Shown: piece after piece, positions 44,563 to 54,334 of the stretch | Numbering within the stretch: position 1 is the first letter of the stretch | How the letters are laid out: each line of letters opens with the position of its first letter | NCBI GenBank assembly: GCA_028710895.1 | Contig: JAQTTH010000016.1 | Span: 1 to 64,000, forward strand | From: Paludibacter sp. | GTDB taxonomy: Bacteria > Bacteroidota > Bacteroidia > Bacteroidales > Paludibacteraceae | Length of the DNA: 64,000 nt | Direction: 5' to 3' | Notes under the pieces: model-generated | Database searches by the model: none | What the model was told of the DNA's origin: nothing | Seen by the model: the letters and a program-made list of their open reading frames with translations, nothing else | Translations under genes and position numbers: made by a program

Positions 44563-44594
44563 CAAAAGTACTGCTTTTTCTTCTATCTTGCAAA
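44563..44594 (-). promoter_or_regulatory. Consensus promoter of the carbamoyl-phosphate synthase gene
   Basis: On the minus strand TTTG (44594-44591), a 20-bp spacer, then TACTTTTG (44570-44563). The ATG is at 44510, giving a leader of roughly 45-50 nt. Confidence 0.75.
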
Positions 44595-44730
44595 CTCAAA
44601 ACAGTGAAAACAATCTTAAAATTGGGGATTTTGTACGAATGCCTATTTGTTTGTCAATAAATGAGTTGGAAAAGAATGGAAAGCGAATAATTATGCGAAT
44701 TGTTTGATTGCTCAAATTATTTGTTGCAAT

Positions 44731-44760
44731 AAAAAAGGACAGATTATTCTGTCCTTTTTT
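44731..44760 (-). terminator. Terminator after kup
   Basis: A 13-bp stem AAAAAAGGACAGA / TCTGTCCTTTTTT with a TTAT loop. A/T-flanked on both sides, so it could work in both directions. Confidence 0.92.
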
Positions 44761-44763
44761 ATT

Positions 44764-46722
44764 TTATAAAACGAGTTCTGCTCTTTTAATCTTGTTTTTG
44801 TGTTCTGTCTTTATTACCAATGGAACTGATTCAATATTTACATTACTTGTATCTAAACCATACGCTCTGGTATCAGTTATACCTAAATGTTTGATAATAT
44901 TGTAAAAATTCATTGTCAGACGTTCTTTTAGTTTAAAGCCCATGTTTTGATTATATACACGGTGAATAATTACAAAGCGAAAATCGCCCGGTATATGATG
45001 CTTTTTCAGCGCCGGATAATTACTTACCAAATCGAATTCTTTGTTTGCAACCAGTTCATCAATAATCTGGCGGAAATACAAATTGATTAAGGGTTGAACC
45101 TGAAATCCAATCTTTATATTAATACGATATAAAGTATCCGGAATAAGTTTCTCGAAAGTGTACTCCAACGTTGTTGGGTCATCCACATTATCGATATGAA
45201 GAATCCAGTAATTATCAGCACGTTTTGGCTGTTTATTTATTATTGAATAAATAATTTTTCCTTCAATATCTGTTTTCATATCTGCTTTACTCAGGTAAAC
45301 CAAATTGGTAGAGTATTTTGGAATGGTGTTATCGTCACGTATGTCCGACAGTATTTTGAAGAACGATTCTATTTTGAGAAATTGAAGATGTTTGTTTTTG
45401 ATAATCCGGGCATTGTACCATACAAGCATTACTGTGAAGATTGTGCCAGCTATAAGAATTGTTACCCAACCACCATGCATGAATTTGAACATGTTGGCTA
45501 TCAGGAACGAAAATTCTAATGAAAGGAAGAACCCAACGATTGCAACTACAAATGTCATGTTTAATTTCTTTGACTTCAGGTAGGAAGCCAGAAGCATCGT
45601 TGTCATTAACATAGTAATTGTTATTGACAATCCATAGGCTGCTTCCATTGCACTCGATGTTTGAAAAAACAATACAGTTAAAACGCAGAATGTGTACAAA
45701 AACCAGTTTACAAATGGGATATAAAGTTGTCCTTTTACTTCTGTAGGATATTTAATTCGTTGGCGTGGCCAGAAATTTAAGCTCATACCCTCGCTGAAAA
45801 TTGAGAATGAACCGCTGATAAGTGCCTGACTGGCAATGATGGCGGCTACAGTTGCCATAATAACTCCAAAAATAAGGAAGCTTTCGGGCATGATTGTATA
45901 GAATGGGTTTGTAGTTTCATTCACCTGATTCATATGTGTCAGAATCCATGCACCTTGTCCTAGATAATTCAGCAATAATGTTGATTTTACGAATATCCAG
46001 CTAACCCGTATATTTTTAATTCCACAATGCCCTAAATCAGAATACAATGCTTCAGCTCCGGTAGTACAAAGGAACACGGCTCCCATAATTAAGAACCAGT
46101 TCGGGAAATTTATCAATAAATGTATAGCATAATATGGGTTGAAAGCTTTGAGAATGGGGGTAAATTCGACAATTTGTCTCAAACCGAGAATACCCAACAT
46201 TGAGAACCAGATAACCATCATTGGTCCAAACGATTTTCCAATTACTTTTGTGCCGAATTGTTGAATGATAAATAAAGCGGAAATAATCAGGATGCTAATT
46301 GGAACTACCGGAGTGCTGGGGTTAATACCTCTTAAACCCTCAATAGCTGATACAACTGTAATTGATGGTGTAATGATACCGTCGGCAATCAAGGTACTGG
46401 CACCTATAATAGCAATTACATATAGCCACTTTTTCTTACTTTTACGAACTAAAGCATAGAGCGCCAAAATACCACCTTCGCCCTTGTTGTCGGCTCGCAA
46501 CGTTATAAGTACGTATTTTACTGTAGTTTGAAGCGTTATTGTCCATATAATACACGAAACTGCTCCGATAATGTAATCTGCATCAAAGTGAGCATTTGCC
46601 CCAATAATTGCTTTCATTACGTACAATGGCGATGTTCCAATGTCTCCATAAACAATTCCCAGGGTGACAATTACCCCCCAAAAACCAAATTTGCTTAAAT
46701 GCTCTGTTTTGTTAGCTTCCAT
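44764..46722 (-). CDS. kup: Kup-family potassium transporter
   Basis: 652 residues. A K+/H+ symporter of the inner membrane with about 12 membrane helices (residues 10-450) and a cytoplasmic C-terminal domain. GVIVTLGIVYGDIGTSPLYV is the family-defining first helix; GEGGILALYALVRK and ADGIITPSITVVSAIEGL follow. Monocistronic, with a promoter box upstream and a terminator downstream. Confidence 0.95.
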   Translation of the reverse strand: MEANKTEHLSKFGFWGVIVTLGIVYGDIGTSPLYVMKAIIGANAHFDADYIIGAVSCIIWTITLQTTVKYVLITLRADNKGEGGILALYALVRKSKKKWLYVIAIIGASTLIADGIITPSITVVSAIEGLRGINPSTPVVPISILIISALFIIQQFGTKVIGKSFGPMMVIWFSMLGILGLRQIVEFTPILKAFNPYYAIHLLINFPNWFLIMGAVFLCTTGAEALYSDLGHCGIKNIRVSWIFVKSTLLLNYLGQGAWILTHMNQVNETTNPFYTIMPESFLIFGVIMATVAAIIASQALISGSFSIFSEGMSLNFWPRQRIKYPTEVKGQLYIPFVNWFLYTFCVLTVLFFQTSSAMEAAYGLSITITMLMTTMLLASYLKSKKLNMTFVVAIVGFFLSLEFSFLIANMFKFMHGGWVTILIAGTIFTVMLVWYNARIIKNKHLQFLKIESFFKILSDIRDDNTIPKYSTNLVYLSKADMKTDIEGKIIYSIINKQPKRADNYWILHIDNVDDPTTLEYTFEKLIPDTLYRINIKIGFQVQPLINLYFRQIIDELVANKEFDLVSNYPALKKHHIPGDFRFVIIHRVYNQNMGFKLKERLTMNFYNIIKHLGITDTRAYGLDTSNVNIESVPLVIKTEHKNKIKRAELVL

Positions 46723-46767
46723 AATCTTTTTCTTTTTCTAAAACCGATACCCTTTATAAATTTGCCA

Positions 46768-46775
46768 CAAAAGTA
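46768..46775 (-). promoter_or_regulatory. -7 box TACTTTTG for kup
   Basis: The minus strand reads TACTTTTG, 45 bp upstream of the start at 46722. No clear -33 box. Confidence 0.5.
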
Positions 46776-46937
46776 ATATAAACCCGCAATAAATTTGTCA
46801 TTTTAATCTTAAATGCCTAAAATATCTTACAAAAATGTATGTTTTTGAACTAAATTACAGTAATTAGTGCTATTTGAAAGATATTGAAATTGTCATTATA
46901 CTTCAATAATATATCAATTCTCTAACTCGTTGGATAT

Positions 46938-48515
46938 TTAATATTCTGATGTGAAATGGAATTTGATATTTTTAAAATCATTTTGGGCCATCTGAAGCAC
47001 GTAACCGGAATCGGCTAAAAAGACATCGCGGCCTTCTTTGTCTTTGGCCATATATTGTGCTTTTCGCTTTTTAAAGTTTTCCAACTCATTGGCATCATCA
47101 CTTTCAATCCAACAAGCTTTGTAAAGTGATATTGGTTCCCAGCGGCCTTGTGCGCCATACTCGTGTAACAAACGGTATTGAATAACTTCAAATTGTAGCT
47201 GCCCAACAGTACCAATAATCTTACGACCATTGTATTGATTTATGAACAACTGAGCTACACCTTCGTCCATCAACTGGTTTACACCTTTGTCCAGTTGCTT
47301 GGTTTTCATTGGATCGGCATTCTCAATGTATTTGAACATTTCTGGCGAAAAACTTGGTATTCCTTTGAAATGGAGATTTTCACCACCGGTCAACGTATCA
47401 CCAATTTTGAAGTTTCCGGTATCAGGTAACCCTACAATATCTCCTGCAAATGCTTCATCAACTGTTTCTTTCTTTTGGGCCATAAAAGCTGTTGGCGAAG
47501 AGAATCGCATCATTTTGCCATGACGAATGTGTTTGTAGTTAACATTTCGTTCAAACTTACCGGAGCAAATTTTTACGAATGCAATACAACTCCGGTGATT
47601 TGGATCCATGTTAGCATGAATTTTAAAGATAAATCCAGAAAAAGCTTCTTCGTAAGGATTTACTTCTCGTTCAAGTGATTGAATTGGTCGGGGAGAGGGG
47701 GCAATTTCTACAAAACAGTCGAGTAACTCTTTTACACCAAAATTATTCAACGCACTACCAAAAAATACCGGTGCCAATTGTCCTGCAAGATATTTTTCGG
47801 TGTCGAATTCCGAATAAACGCCGTTAATCAACTCCATATCTTCGCGGAGTTTGTTGGCATCGTGCTCACCTACAAGCTTATCCAATTCAGGGCTTTCGAT
47901 GTCTGATAATTCTATAGATTCGCTGATTGATTGTTTGTTGGGCGTAAAAAGTTGTAGATTATTCTTGTAAATATTGTATACACCTTTAAATGCAAATCCC
48001 TGATTAATAGGCCAACTGAGCGGGCGAACCCCAATGCCAAGTTCAGCTTCCAATTCGTCAAGTAAATCAAAAGCGTCTTTACCTTCACGATCCATTTTGT
48101 TGACGAAAATCATGACAGGGGTGTTGCGCATGCGGCAGACTTCCATCAGTTTTCTTGTCTGGGCTTCAACCCCTTTTGCGGTATCTACAACAATAATAAC
48201 ACTGTCGACAGCTGTAAGAGTGCGATATGTATCTTCGGCAAAGTCCTGGTGACCAGGCGTATCAAGGATGTTGATTTTGTAATCACGGTATTCGAAGCCC
48301 ATTACAGAAGTAGCAACAGAAATTCCACGTTGCTTTTCAATTTCCATCCAGTCGGAAGTGGCTGTTTTTTTGATTTTATTCGATTTGACAGCACCGGCTA
48401 CGTGAATTGCACCACCAAAAAGTAAGAGCTTTTCAGTAAGTGTTGTTTTCCCTGCATCGGGGTGACTGATAATGGCAAATGTGCGTCGACGTTGTATTTC
48501 TGATTGTAAAGACAT
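46938..48515 (-). CDS. prfC: Peptide chain release factor 3
   Basis: 525 residues, the usual RF3 length. A translational GTPase that recycles RF1/RF2 from the ribosome. G1 [17 protein letters not shown], switch region [15 protein letters not shown]3 DTPGHQDF, G4 NKMDREGKD, then domains II and III with [17 protein letters not shown] and [15 protein letters not shown]. The initial [12 protein letters not shown] is typical of RF3 and separates it from EF-G and LepA. Confidence 0.97.
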   Translation of the reverse strand: MSLQSEIQRRRTFAIISHPDAGKTTLTEKLLLFGGAIHVAGAVKSNKIKKTATSDWMEIEKQRGISVATSVMGFEYRDYKINILDTPGHQDFAEDTYRTLTAVDSVIIVVDTAKGVEAQTRKLMEVCRMRNTPVMIFVNKMDREGKDAFDLLDELEAELGIGVRPLSWPINQGFAFKGVYNIYKNNLQLFTPNKQSISESIELSDIESPELDKLVGEHDANKLREDMELINGVYSEFDTEKYLAGQLAPVFFGSALNNFGVKELLDCFVEIAPSPRPIQSLEREVNPYEEAFSGFIFKIHANMDPNHRSCIAFVKICSGKFERNVNYKHIRHGKMMRFSSPTAFMAQKKETVDEAFAGDIVGLPDTGNFKIGDTLTGGENLHFKGIPSFSPEMFKYIENADPMKTKQLDKGVNQLMDEGVAQLFINQYNGRKIIGTVGQLQFEVIQYRLLHEYGAQGRWEPISLYKACWIESDDANELENFKKRKAQYMAKDKEGRDVFLADSGYVLQMAQNDFKNIKFHFTSEY

Positions 48516-48557
48516 TCTGTATGTTTTGCTTATTCGTAGCTATAGTTTTTGCGGGTG

Positions 48558-48588
48558 CAAAGGTAAGCTTTTTAGAGCAATTATCAAA
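48558..48588 (-). promoter_or_regulatory. Consensus promoter of prfC
   Basis: On the minus strand TTTG (48588-48585), a 19-bp spacer, then TACCTTTG (48565-48558). The start codon is 43 bp downstream of the -7 box. Confidence 0.78.
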
Positions 48589-48772
48589 TATTGATGCAAA
48601 TGATTCATTCATACCTTTAAATCCTTGAAAATAAATGAAATTGTAGTTTTTTCTGATTTGCTTTTAATTAGATTTTGATATACCTGAATTGCATTGTTTT
48701 TGAGTATATAAATTGCAAAGGTCGACTTTTCAGCCGACCTTTGTGCAAAATAAAAAACAATTGTATAATGTG

Positions 48773-50341
48773 TTAGAATTTAAATCCTAAGGTTACAACT
48801 ATATTGTTATTGGTAGTAATGATTGATGCAGGTGCAACTGCAAGCGTTGGATTTTTTGCCGCAATATTATTTGAGTTATATGGATAAAATGTTTCATCTA
48901 GTCTTTTGTTCATAAAAGCACAATCAATATACCAATTAGCTTCGCGATAACCAAGACCTGCAGTGAAGTAATCAGTTCTGTTGTTTCTGAAGTACTCTAA
49001 GTCAGTACGTAATGTATTAGATCTGATTTCCTTGGCTGCATTTAGCAATGTTGAAGCACCTGAATTTGCATAACCTGCACGTACAGCAAAATTCTTGGTA
49101 AGTTTGTATTCACCACCAACTTTTATTGTATTCACATTATTTATATTGGTTCTGATAGCGGTGTTTTCTAAATCAAAACTTTGCGCATCGCCTATATCGC
49201 TTCGAAGTCGCATTCCATTGTAATTGGCAAAGTCATATTCAATACTGATTAATCCTTTTTCTCCAGCAATGAAAGCGGCACTGGCATTGAATTGAAATGG
49301 ACTTTGAATTTGATAATTGCTGTACCCATCTCTGGGTGTTGTTATATAGCCTCTGTTAATTGTATTGAAATCAAGTTCCGAGTAATAATTGTCAGTTAAA
49401 ATTAAAATTGCTGGAGTGTGAACAGAAACTCCTAAACGAAGATAATCAGTAGGGCAATAAATAGCTCCCAATTTCAAATTAATTCCACTCCCTTTTGTGA
49501 TAATTGTATCTTTTAAACTCATTGAGCCACCATCGTTATTTCCGGTTCCATAAAAAGTTTCGGAGTAAGTACTAAATGCTGAATAACTTAATGATTTCAT
49601 GTTTAATGATGCTCCAAGAAATAATTCATTATCAAAATTGCCGGCCCATCCAAATGAATATTCATCAAGGTGTCCTTTTTCGAAAAGTTTATAGGTTGGG
49701 GTTACTGTTTCACCGATATTTAATATTGAAGACCATTGATTAATCCCTGATACAGGTGAAATTAAATCTCCTTCAACTGCTAGAATAGATAGCCACGGCA
49801 CATTTATGTTGTTAAATGGATTGTATGAATCTGTACCTTTAATATCGGATAGTGAAAGACCATTTGTAAGACCAGCTAAATAATCAGTCATTGAAGATGT
49901 TTGACTACTTCCTTTGATGTACATGCTCTTGTCGAAGTTCTTGAGTCGATTAAAGGAAATTGAGAAATTTGAACTCAACAATCCCTTATTACCATTTTCT
50001 GCATTTCTTGTAGGTAAAGCAATTACGTACGAAAAGTTATTGAACCCATTTTTGAATAAATCATCTACGCTACTACCCTTATTCCATGATGCAGTACTAC
50101 TTTGCATTAATGTGTTAAAAGTGCCTGTTAGTTCAGATCTACGATAAATCCCTAATCCTGCCGGGTTATCTTTTATCGCAGAAGCATCACCACCCAGCGC
50201 TCCAAATGCACCGGCCATACCGATATACCTTGCTGTTCCGTTTATATCTGTCTGAACGTATTTTAATGCATCAAATTCCGTTTGGGCTATTGTGTATGTG
50301 CAGCTAAAAAGCACAGCTATAGCAATTATACTCTTTTTCAT
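48773..50341 (-). CDS. Outer-membrane FadL/OmpP1-like protein
   Basis: 522 residues. Signal peptide ending near TYTIAQ-TEF; mature chain starts with ALKYVQTDINGTARYIGMAG and AFGALGGDASAIKDNPAGLGIYRRSEL, the N-terminal plug pattern of FadL/TodX-type channels. The rest is alternating beta-strands ending in VTLGFKF with a terminal aromatic, as required for barrel insertion. It may import a hydrophobic ligand. The gene for the Gly/Tyr/Ser-rich secreted protein lies 61 bp upstream on the same strand. Confidence 0.87.
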   Translation of the reverse strand: MKKSIIAIAVLFSCTYTIAQTEFDALKYVQTDINGTARYIGMAGAFGALGGDASAIKDNPAGLGIYRRSELTGTFNTLMQSSTASWNKGSSVDDLFKNGFNNFSYVIALPTRNAENGNKGLLSSNFSISFNRLKNFDKSMYIKGSSQTSSMTDYLAGLTNGLSLSDIKGTDSYNPFNNINVPWLSILAVEGDLISPVSGINQWSSILNIGETVTPTYKLFEKGHLDEYSFGWAGNFDNELFLGASLNMKSLSYSAFSTYSETFYGTGNNDGGSMSLKDTIITKGSGINLKLGAIYCPTDYLRLGVSVHTPAILILTDNYYSELDFNTINRGYITTPRDGYSNYQIQSPFQFNASAAFIAGEKGLISIEYDFANYNGMRLRSDIGDAQSFDLENTAIRTNINNVNTIKVGGEYKLTKNFAVRAGYANSGASTLLNAAKEIRSNTLRTDLEYFRNNRTDYFTAGLGYREANWYIDCAFMNKRLDETFYPYNSNNIAAKNPTLAVAPASIITTNNNIVVTLGFKF

Positions 50342-50352
50342 AATATTATATT

Positions 50353-50360
50353 CAAATTTA
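50353..50360 (-). promoter_or_regulatory. -7 box TAAATTTG before the FadL-like gene
   Basis: Exact TAnnTTTG match on the minus strand, but only 11 bp from the start codon and with a poor -33 spacing (27 bp). Weak. Confidence 0.25.
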
Positions 50361-50402
50361 ATATGAATTATTAGATAATATCCTTCTCAAATCATTGATA
50401 TT

Positions 50403-51833
50403 TTACCTTCTACTACCTGCTGAGCTTCCTCCTCCACCACCGGAGCTACTACCTCCACCGCCTCCGGAACTGCTGCTGCCACTGCTGCTTGAGCTTCCAC
50501 TACTGTAAGAAGGTGTGTATGATGGTGAGCTACTGCTATTGTAAGAAGGAGTGCTGCTAGGAGTGTATGACGAACTGCTTCTTGTTCCACTTCCACTACT
50601 GTAAGAAGGTGCTGTCCTGCTTCCTGAACCACTTACGCTTCCGCTACTATATGAACTACTACTTCTGGCTCCGTTATAAGAACTTCCCGAATTATACGTG
50701 CTGCTGTTGCTGCTACTTCGTGTTGAAGAATTGTTCGAATTTCCATTATTGAACGATGAACTTGTCCTGGGCTGTGTATTTACAGTTGTATAACCGGTTC
50801 TATTTGCTGTTGTAGGTCCATTGTAACTTTGATTGTAACTAGAGGTGCTACGTGATCCTGTATTTCGAACACTTCCGCTACCATTTACAGAGTTTTGTCC
50901 TGATCTGTAAGTAGTAAAATTAGAAGAATTTATTACCTGACGACTTCCTGAAACATTGCTATATGAGTTTTGTACGGTTCCTCTGCTTCCTGAACCACTA
51001 ACTACAGTGTAAGGATTCCGTGAACCACTATAACTGCCACTTACAATACTCTGTGAAGATCTTGAACCACCACCGCCACCATACCGGGTGCCGTTTGAAA
51101 TTTCATTACTAATTCCTCTGCGACTTGCTTCATTGTGACTTGGATCTGGTGTTTTTATTGTATTATACCAGCCTCCGCCTCCCCAATAATTATTATATCC
51201 GTAACCGTAGTAAGGGTATCCATACCCGTATCCATAATAGTCATACCCATAGTATGGATATCCGTATCCATAACCATAATAATCACCGTAAAATGGATAT
51301 CCATAACCAAATCCTCCATAGCCATAGAAATTATTATATCCCCATGGGTTGTTATACCAACCACCATAACCATAATACGGTGAGTTCCATCTGTTACCCC
51401 AACCCCAGTTTCCATAGTAATTGTTATTCCACCAGTATGGATCATTGTCATTCTGACTGATGTAAACTGTATCTATAAGGAGCACAGTGTCTTTCGAATT
51501 GTGAAATTGGCGAATTCGTTGTGCATACTCTAACTCAGATTCATTGACATTAGTAGTGTCCACGTTGCCTTGATGAGAATTCACTATACTGTCATTGATT
51601 TGAGCCAATATTTTTGCCGTTTTAGGTAAAACCTGAGTTTCCCGTTCAATATATACAATTTCCTTAGCTCCGTTTTTTACATTAGGCTTTACGCTGCTTT
51701 CGTGCGATTTAATCATTTTTGGGGCAGTACTCGGTTTAAAATAAACGTCATCGATAAATGCTCCCTGATTTTGACTTATTCCTGCGAGAGGTATAAGCAA
51801 AGCCAGCATACTGATAAAAGTGGATGTTTTCAT
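50403..51833 (-). CDS. Secreted Gly/Tyr/Ser-rich low-complexity protein
   Basis: 476 residues. Signal peptide MKTSTFISMLALLIPLAGIS-QNQ. Residues about 25-125 are ordinary, mixed sequence. About 130-225 is almost only Tyr, Gly, Trp, Asn and Pro (repeating YGYGYPYYGYG). About 240-476 is Ser/Gly/Thr/Arg-rich, ending in a poly-Ser/Gly tail and SAGSRR. No enzymatic domain. Composition suggests a disordered surface or matrix protein. Unusually for this window, AGGAGGT (51846-51840) lies 6 nt before the ATG. Confidence 0.8.
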   Translation of the reverse strand: MKTSTFISMLALLIPLAGISQNQGAFIDDVYFKPSTAPKMIKSHESSVKPNVKNGAKEIVYIERETQVLPKTAKILAQINDSIVNSHQGNVDTTNVNESELEYAQRIRQFHNSKDTVLLIDTVYISQNDNDPYWWNNNYYGNWGWGNRWNSPYYGYGGWYNNPWGYNNFYGYGGFGYGYPFYGDYYGYGYGYPYYGYDYYGYGYGYPYYGYGYNNYWGGGGWYNTIKTPDPSHNEASRRGISNEISNGTRYGGGGGSRSSQSIVSGSYSGSRNPYTVVSGSGSRGTVQNSYSNVSGSRQVINSSNFTTYRSGQNSVNGSGSVRNTGSRSTSSYNQSYNGPTTANRTGYTTVNTQPRTSSSFNNGNSNNSSTRSSSNSSTYNSGSSYNGARSSSSYSSGSVSGSGSRTAPSYSSGSGTRSSSSYTPSSTPSYNSSSSPSYTPSYSSGSSSSSGSSSSGGGGGSSSGGGGGSSAGSRR

Positions 51834-51839
51834 AATAAT

Positions 51840-51846
51840 ACCTCCT
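51840..51846 (-). promoter_or_regulatory. Strong Shine-Dalgarno site AGGAGGT
   Basis: The minus strand reads AGGAGGT then six bases before the ATG at 51833. It matches the 16S tail almost perfectly, whereas most genes here have none; it decides the start and suggests high translation. Confidence 0.75.
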
Positions 51847-52038
51847 ATAATTTGTCTTTTAAAGACTGTATTTTTTATTATATTTCAACAAGAATCGTGC
51901 CAATAGGCAGTTGCTCATTTGTTGATTTTTATTGAGAATTAGTGATTTGAAAGCGCTCAGTTTAAATTGAAATTACCTGAACTCTATATAAAATGTTTAT
52001 CGTTGAATTATTGACTAAAAAATGTATCAAAATTTCAG

Positions 52039-52046
52039 TACTTTTG
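52039..52046 (+). promoter_or_regulatory. -7 box TACTTTTG for prmA
   Basis: Exact TAnnTTTG match 66 bp upstream of the ATG. A TTG lies at 52011-52013, but the 25-bp spacing is long. Confidence 0.5.
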
Positions 52047-52112
52047 TTTCCCGGTTTGTTATATAGACAAATCTGAAATCACAACGTTTAATTTATTATT
52101 AATTACTAGTAT

Positions 52113-52955
52113 ATGAACTATACCGAAGTCCGTTTTTTTATCGAACCTTACGAAGAATATATTTCTGATCTGCTTGCTGAAGAGCTTGGCGAGATTGGTT
52201 TCGATAGTTTTGTGCCAACAGAAGAAAGCCTTGATGCTTACATTCTTGAAACGGCGTTTGATGAGTCGAAACTGATAAGTTTATTGACTGATTTTCCATT
52301 CGAGGTTTCTATTGAATACAAAGTTACGCAAATAGAATCAAAAAACTGGAACGAAGAGTGGGAAAAGAATTTTTTTGAACCTATTGTTATTGGAAATGAT
52401 TGTGTTATACATAGTTCTTTTCATAAGGATGTACCCAAAGCCAAATATGATATTGTAATTGATCCTAAAATGGCATTTGGAACCGGTCATCACGAAACAA
52501 CCAGTCTGGTTATTGGCGAATTGCTAAAAATGGATTTGGAAGATAAAACCTTGTTGGATATGGGTTGTGGTACTGCTGTATTGGCTATTTTGGCTGCTAT
52601 GCGTGGTGCAAAAGGTATTCTGGCTATCGATATTGATACCTGGTGTACCGATAATTCAATCGAAAATATTGCAATAAATAAAATTGATGGTATTGAAGTT
52701 AAGCTGGGTGGGGCAGAACTTCTCAATGGTTTACACTTTGATATTGTGCTGGCTAATATTAACCGTAATATTTTACTGGCAGACATGGAACAATATGCAG
52801 CTTGTTTATCATCCGGAGGGGAACTTTATATGAGCGGATTTTATAAAGAAGATATTCCATTAATTGAAGCTGAGGCAAATCGCAACGGATTGAAATTAAT
52901 CTCATTCAATGAAAAAAATAACTGGGTTGTCGTAAAGACTGTCAAAGAGCTATAA
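52113..52955 (+). CDS. prmA: Ribosomal protein L11 methyltransferase
   Basis: 280 residues. SAM-dependent methyltransferase that trimethylates L11. The N-terminal substrate-recognition domain (about 1-100) is followed by IDPKMAFGTGHHETTSLV, the PrmA signature, then the SAM motif LLDMGCGTAVLAILAAMRGA, AIDIDTWCTDNSIENI and IVLANINRNILLADM. Single-gene unit with its own promoter and terminator. Confidence 0.96.
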   Translation: MNYTEVRFFIEPYEEYISDLLAEELGEIGFDSFVPTEESLDAYILETAFDESKLISLLTDFPFEVSIEYKVTQIESKNWNEEWEKNFFEPIVIGNDCVIHSSFHKDVPKAKYDIVIDPKMAFGTGHHETTSLVIGELLKMDLEDKTLLDMGCGTAVLAILAAMRGAKGILAIDIDTWCTDNSIENIAINKIDGIEVKLGGAELLNGLHFDIVLANINRNILLADMEQYAACLSSGGELYMSGFYKEDIPLIEAEANRNGLKLISFNEKNNWVVVKTVKEL

Positions 52956-52966
52956 TACATTAAACG

Positions 52967-53003
52967 AAAAGCGCTACGAATTAATTTCGTAGCGCTTTTT
53001 TTT
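52967..53003 (+). terminator. Terminator after prmA
   Basis: A 14-bp stem AAAAGCGCTACGAA / TTCGTAGCGCTTTT with a TTAA loop and a following T run. Confidence 0.95.
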
Positions 53004-53066
53004 TGAATGAAAAAAGTTATTATTTAAACAGAAAATTTCCTGTTTAAATTGATTTTGAAATTAGTA

Positions 53067-54326
53067 CTAAAGGTTATTATCTAATTCAGATATTTCTTCT
53101 AATAGCAATTGTTTTTTGCTGCTTTTCTTTATTTGCCAGCGATATGCCCAACAAGTTGTTGCGAAGTAGAGTGCAGTTTGTATCCAAAGACTTACATACT
53201 CAAACGTAACACGATGTAGATCAGCTCCCATTGTATTTATTTTGATATATCCCTGAACTCCACAAGTCGACGGAAATATCCATGCAAAAGTTCTCCAAAA
53301 CCAATTTATGTTGGATTGTGGCCAGGAAACTCCGCTTAAAAACAAAAGAATAAGCGAGAAAAATAGAAATACGACCATGCCCGTTTCCCTGTGAGGTAGA
53401 AATACCGAAACCGTCATTGAAAAGAATACCACAGCCAGTAAATACGGTATCATAAACTTGATTATATCCAGCGGTAATCCAATATGCGGCAAATTGAATG
53501 CGCGTGGGATAACACCAAGTATAAAGAATGACCATGCACCATACATGAGCAGGTAGCAAATGCTTTTTCCAATAACTACCCGGATAGTTCTTCCACGATG
53601 TACGGTAGAATTTACCAATACATGAAACTTGTTTTCTCCACGTGAAGTCCCGGCAATTATTCCAATTCCGAGAAAGAGTGTTTGCTGAATAATGAGCATA
53701 AGAATAGCCGGCAGTAGAAAGCTTGCAAAACCTGCGCCTTCATTAAAAAGTATTTGCCCGTCAAATGGGATTGGATTTGAAATGATTTGAGCTGATTCTC
53801 CGGTAATACCAATTGCATTTAATCGTTTCACTTGTACCTGTTTGTTCATATCAATCACACAGTTGTTGCTTGCCTGATTGATAATGCGATAGTACATAAA
53901 ACTGCTAATATCACAATAAATGGAAATATTAGCCTGCTCGCCAGTATTAAGTTTTTTGCTAAAATCATTCGGAATATAGATTACACCATGAACCAGTTTG
54001 TTATCAAAGGCTTGTTTTGCTTCTGATAATGTCGAAAAATGACTTGTAATTTTCACATTTTGAGTTCCATCTAAATGGCGTAAAAACTCCCTGGATTCCT
54101 GACTTCTGGAACAATCAACTGCTGCAATCGGTACATCTGTCAGAGTTTCATTCAGGTATAAACTGCAATATAGAATAGGGTAGGCAAGTGGTGCCAATAC
54201 AAACATGATTACTACTCCACGATCCTTAAACATGGTTTTAAACTCATGTTTTACAACCAATAAAGTGTCGCTTATAACTGAAATCAGTGTTTTGAATATA
54301 GATGTGTTTTGTTGTTTTACACTCAT
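53067..54326 (-). CDS. ABC-2 type permease, second of two
   Basis: 419 residues. A cytoplasmic N-terminus, one helix at about 38-58 (GVVIMFVLAPLAYPILYCSL), a large periplasmic loop (about 65-185) and five C-terminal helices: the YhhJ/YbhR architecture. It is separated from the other permease by 8 bp. An ABC exporter needs an ATPase; none is encoded in the unit. Confidence 0.87.
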   Translation of the reverse strand: MSVKQQNTSIFKTLISVISDTLLVVKHEFKTMFKDRGVVIMFVLAPLAYPILYCSLYLNETLTDVPIAAVDCSRSQESREFLRHLDGTQNVKITSHFSTLSEAKQAFDNKLVHGVIYIPNDFSKKLNTGEQANISIYCDISSFMYYRIINQASNNCVIDMNKQVQVKRLNAIGITGESAQIISNPIPFDGQILFNEGAGFASFLLPAILMLIIQQTLFLGIGIIAGTSRGENKFHVLVNSTVHRGRTIRVVIGKSICYLLMYGAWSFFILGVIPRAFNLPHIGLPLDIIKFMIPYLLAVVFFSMTVSVFLPHRETGMVVFLFFSLILLFLSGVSWPQSNINWFWRTFAWIFPSTCGVQGYIKINTMGADLHRVTFEYVSLWIQTALYFATTCWAYRWQIKKSSKKQLLLEEISELDNNL

Positions 54327-54334
54327 TTCGTATT

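Noticed and set aside
48716-48743. Hairpin CAAAGGTCG / CGACCTTTG near the FadL-like gene
   Set aside because: No T run on either strand after the stem, so I did not call a terminator.
51125-51460. Overlapping frames rich in His/Ile on both strands
   Set aside because: Frame shadows of the Tyr/Gly-rich repeat region, whose own frame has a signal peptide and Shine-Dalgarno site.
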